Shown piece by piece: positions 61,710 through 64,000 of a DNA stretch of 64,000 nt. The first letter of the stretch is position 1. Every line of letters starts with the position of its first letter. The notes beneath the pieces are model-generated. The model did no database searches. It saw only the letters and a list, made by a program, of their open reading frames with translations, and was not told where the DNA came from. A program made the position numbers and the translations under genes. Location: positions 1 through 64,000 of the forward strand of contig CAKVGH010000005.1 in the NCBI GenBank assembly GCA_934747255.1, in the 5' to 3' direction. Origin of the DNA: an uncultured Clostridia bacterium. GTDB taxonomy: Bacteria > Bacillota > Clostridia > Christensenellales > UBA1242.

Positions 61710-61910
61710 ATGAAAAACAATTTAGCAAAAAATCTAGTTGCATTAAGAAAAGAAAAAGAACTCTCCCAAAAAGACATTGCCAAAATTTGTAATACAACTT
61801 TCCAAACAATTTCTAGATGGGAGAATGGAACTAATGAACCCGATATTGACACACTAATTTTGTTGTCTAGTTTTTTTGGCGTCACAATAGATGAACTAAT
61901 AAAAAATTAA
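61710..61910 (+). CDS. XRE-family helix-turn-helix regulator
   Basis: 66 aa, a lone HTH domain: NLVALRKEKELSQKDIAKIC, TTFQTISRWENGTNEPDIDT and LSSFFGVTIDELI, as in the Cro/SinR type. The start at 61710 is chosen over an in-frame codon at 61662, which would run through the promoter and repeat. No effector domain. It most likely represses itself and the 62-aa gene. Confidence 0.9.
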   Translation: MKNNLAKNLVALRKEKELSQKDIAKICNTTFQTISRWENGTNEPDIDTLILLSSFFGVTIDELIKN

Positions 61911-62074
61911 CTTATTAAAAAGTCCTTTAGGGGTTAACACTTTTGAAGCTAGCACAATAGAAAATAGAAACAATGTAAATTTGATGAAAAGTTCCTTTAT
62001 TTTTAATTAAAATTATCCATGTAATATCATGATAGTTTGTCCAAAATACAATCATGTCAAGTTTTTCAATTAAG

Positions 62075-63994
62075 CTAATGTGTTAAATTATTATGTTTTT
62101 TCTTTTTTCTTTTTTTGGGGACAAGAAAAGAAAATGTTAATATATAAACCACCCCTATAAAAAGTGAAATTATTATTATTGTTAGAATAATGTCTGAACT
62201 GCTTTGCTTTAAATTATTATTGTTATTATCATTTGGATTATTAGGATTTGGAGCAATAGATTCTTCTTTTTGTAAATTTATTATCATTGTTGTGTTTTTG
62301 TAATTAGTCTTGTTTTCGCCCACATAGATTGCAGTTGCACTCGTTAACTTATCCACCAATAAATTTGAATTTTCCCATTGCCAACCAGCAGGCAAATTGA
62401 TATCAGACAAACTTGTTGCATTGCTAGGAATTTTTATTTCACTATTGGGTTTTATTGGCACATCAATCGGCAAAATTTCAAACTCTAAAATTAAACTTTC
62501 CGTGTATTTTCCCATTCCTTTTATTATGATTTTAGCAATGCCAACATTTATATTGTTTTTGTAGGAAATGGTAAAATCTATATTTTCTATTAGAATTTGT
62601 GAATTTAGGATTAAATTTACCTTTGGACAAAGTTCTTGACCAGTAAAAGAAACAGAAGAAATGTTGCCATGTTGAGCAGTGGAAATATCAATTTTTTGTT
62701 CAGTTCCTTCATTTTCTTGCAAAACTGTATAAGCTTTTATTCTTCCAGCATAATTTATGCTATTCCAACCATAAGAAGATTTGTAATGTGTGTTTTCACT
62801 TGAATTAAGTGAGTATAGAATATATGCACTTCCGCCACTATTGCTACTGACATTTACAACAACAGAGTAGTATGTGCCATTATCAATTTTTGCCAAATTA
62901 TTTAGTAAAATCGTGTGATATCCCCCATAATCCAAAACTCGCTCGCCACTTGCAGACAATGTTCCGCTTTCTGGATTTTCGGGGTCAGTTAAGTCGGTGT
63001 AAACTTGAACTTTGCAGGTTAGGTTATATCCATAAGTTGCTACATTAACCGCTTTCACATATTCGTTATGAGTGTTATCGCTTTTCTTTGCCATAAACAC
63101 ATTTGAAACGCATTTTGAATTGTTTTCACTTCGCATTGGTGCGTCTAGAACATTGTCGTAAAAATAGTTAAAATCAAATTCCGACTTGCTTGCATATTTA
63201 AACCCACAAGTATTACCAATTGCACTATCATAAGAAAGGTAAAAGTAAGGAAGGGAATTATAACTGTTTTTAATTATCCAACCACCATTTTGACTGGCGA
63301 TTTTTGGCCGAAAATTGTTTGCTGGAATTGTATCGTCCCACCCAACTATAGTCATTGCGTGAGAAATTCCATCACTAGTTTCACCTTTTGTGTTGTAGTA
63401 ACTTACTTCTCGAGCGTTGAAATAAGACCCAGTTATTGCACCATATTTTACTATTGCTTTTTTTATTTCAGCTATTCTGTATGGCTCGGTATTATAGAAG
63501 TCAATTTGTTCGGCATCTAATAGTCTATATAGATTGTTTTCATAGGCATCAGCTTTTGTAGCCACATTTCCAGCTACAGGGGCACACCATTGGGATAACA
63601 TTAAAAATGTGTTATGCGAACTTCCTGTTACATTCCATTTATCATTTGAATAAATGCCACTAGTGTTTCCAAGTGGGTCAGCATCTCTATTATGTGTTCT
63701 GTATGCAATTTGTGTTGGAGAAAAACGCAGAGTGTCTTTTGTGTTGTTGTCCAACTTATCTTTTAAAATTGATGTTTCAGACGCACTTGCAGTTGCATAA
63801 GCCCAGCAAATATCTGTGTTTTCTTGGTCAAGATTTGGGGTTACGATATCATAATCGCAGCTGTTATATTTCTCTTGACTAGCAATTTTATCAATACTTA
63901 TTGTGTTAAGTGTGATTACATTAGATGTTGTGTCAGCAAAAACAATATCATGCTTAATTATGGTTGGAAAACATGATAAAAGCAATATTAACAT
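62075..63994 (-). CDS. Secreted papain-family (C1A) peptidase, membrane-anchored, 5' end cut
   Basis: At least 639 aa; the ATG at 63994 is 6 bp from the window edge and the hydrophobic start lacks the usual basic residues, so the true start is probably outside. Signal-like segment MLILLLSCFPTIIKHDIVFA, then C1A peptidase: Cys63 in NTDICWAYATAS, His near 212 in DGISHAMTIVGWDD, Asn near 242 in GGWIIKNSYNS. From about 430 come Ig-like repeats (KNNINVGIAKIIIKGMGKYT), then an Asn/Pro-rich spacer and a C-terminal membrane helix with a KKRKKKK end. No LPxTG motif. It cuts proteins outside the cell. Confidence 0.9.
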   Translation of the reverse strand: MLILLLSCFPTIIKHDIVFADTTSNVITLNTISIDKIASQEKYNSCDYDIVTPNLDQENTDICWAYATASASETSILKDKLDNNTKDTLRFSPTQIAYRTHNRDADPLGNTSGIYSNDKWNVTGSSHNTFLMLSQWCAPVAGNVATKADAYENNLYRLLDAEQIDFYNTEPYRIAEIKKAIVKYGAITGSYFNAREVSYYNTKGETSDGISHAMTIVGWDDTIPANNFRPKIASQNGGWIIKNSYNSLPYFYLSYDSAIGNTCGFKYASKSEFDFNYFYDNVLDAPMRSENNSKCVSNVFMAKKSDNTHNEYVKAVNVATYGYNLTCKVQVYTDLTDPENPESGTLSASGERVLDYGGYHTILLNNLAKIDNGTYYSVVVNVSSNSGGSAYILYSLNSSENTHYKSSYGWNSINYAGRIKAYTVLQENEGTEQKIDISTAQHGNISSVSFTGQELCPKVNLILNSQILIENIDFTISYKNNINVGIAKIIIKGMGKYTESLILEFEILPIDVPIKPNSEIKIPSNATSLSDINLPAGWQWENSNLLVDKLTSATAIYVGENKTNYKNTTMIINLQKEESIAPNPNNPNDNNNNNLKQSSSDIILTIIIISLFIGVVYILTFSFLVPKKRKKKKHNNLTH

Positions 63995-64000
63995 TACTAA

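Overview
The window is strongly AT-rich chromosomal DNA from a low-GC Firmicute, most likely an uncultured anaerobic gut Clostridia. The evidence is a Firmicutes-type 16S rRNA 5' end, the standard genetic code (UGA is a stop, for example in murB), Clostridia gene orders (rpsD between rpsK and rpoA, a KOW protein between map and infA, murB-PHP-whiA-dnaE-pfkA) and the GGGtGRT gene pair, which I associate with Clostridia. The exact lineage cannot be fixed without a search; the short housekeeping clusters suggest a streamlined genome.

Layout. 1-431: 5' end of a 16S rRNA gene reading left, with its promoter near 660-688. 866-7664: left-reading envelope and housekeeping genes (DivIVA-domain protein, lgt, a two-TM protein, a MazF toxin with an unfamiliar partner, acpS, recX, an RsmC-like methyltransferase, a YigZ protein). 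7808-9489: right-reading Fe-S scaffold plus GGGtGRT protein. 10612-17374: rsmI, a TrmN6-like methyltransferase, ricT, holB and tmk (the tmk-holB-yaaT-yabB-yabC neighbourhood), then greA, a helical unknown and a right-reading DUF378 protein. 17521-30961: pfkA, dnaE, whiA, a PHP phosphoesterase, murB, an orphan solute-binding-like protein, a two-TM unknown, uvrC and a GT4 glycosyltransferase. A second GT4 gene reads right at 31294-32460. 32608-48324: the complete S10-spc-alpha ribosomal cluster, rpsJ to rplQ, with secY, adk, map, infA, rpmJ and rpoA. 48725-54725: a DUF1858 protein, an SPFH/zinc-ribbon protein divergent from a PRC-barrel protein, and a large membrane coiled-coil protein with a histone-H1-like tail. 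54807-61404: addBA recombination nuclease. 61453-61910: a divergent pair, a 62-aa unknown and an XRE regulator. 62075 to the end: a secreted, membrane-anchored papain-family peptidase, cut by the window edge.

Most striking signal. Eight genes have a -10 box ending exactly 6 nt before the start codon and no Shine-Dalgarno: lgt, the yigZ homologue, dnaE, uvrC, the GT4 gene at 30961, addB, the 62-aa gene and the XRE gene. In five of them a recognisable -35 lies exactly 17 bp further upstream; the other three have TGn-extended -10 boxes. The predicted transcription start is at or within a base of the AUG, so these mRNAs should be leaderless, which is unusual for Firmicutes. Genes inside operons, and some operon-leading genes, keep strong Shine-Dalgarno sites.

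Other points: two possible structured RNAs in the ribosomal cluster (a 16-bp-stem element between rpmJ and rpsM, and the S10-operon leader); a toxin-antitoxin pair with an unrecognised antitoxin; an operator-like 30-bp-spaced direct repeat covering both promoters of the XRE pair; a phosphofructokinase with Asn at catalytic position 103; an AddB without a Walker A motif; and rapZ and yvcK missing from between the PHP gene and whiA. No CRISPR array, insertion sequence, prophage or tRNA gene was seen.
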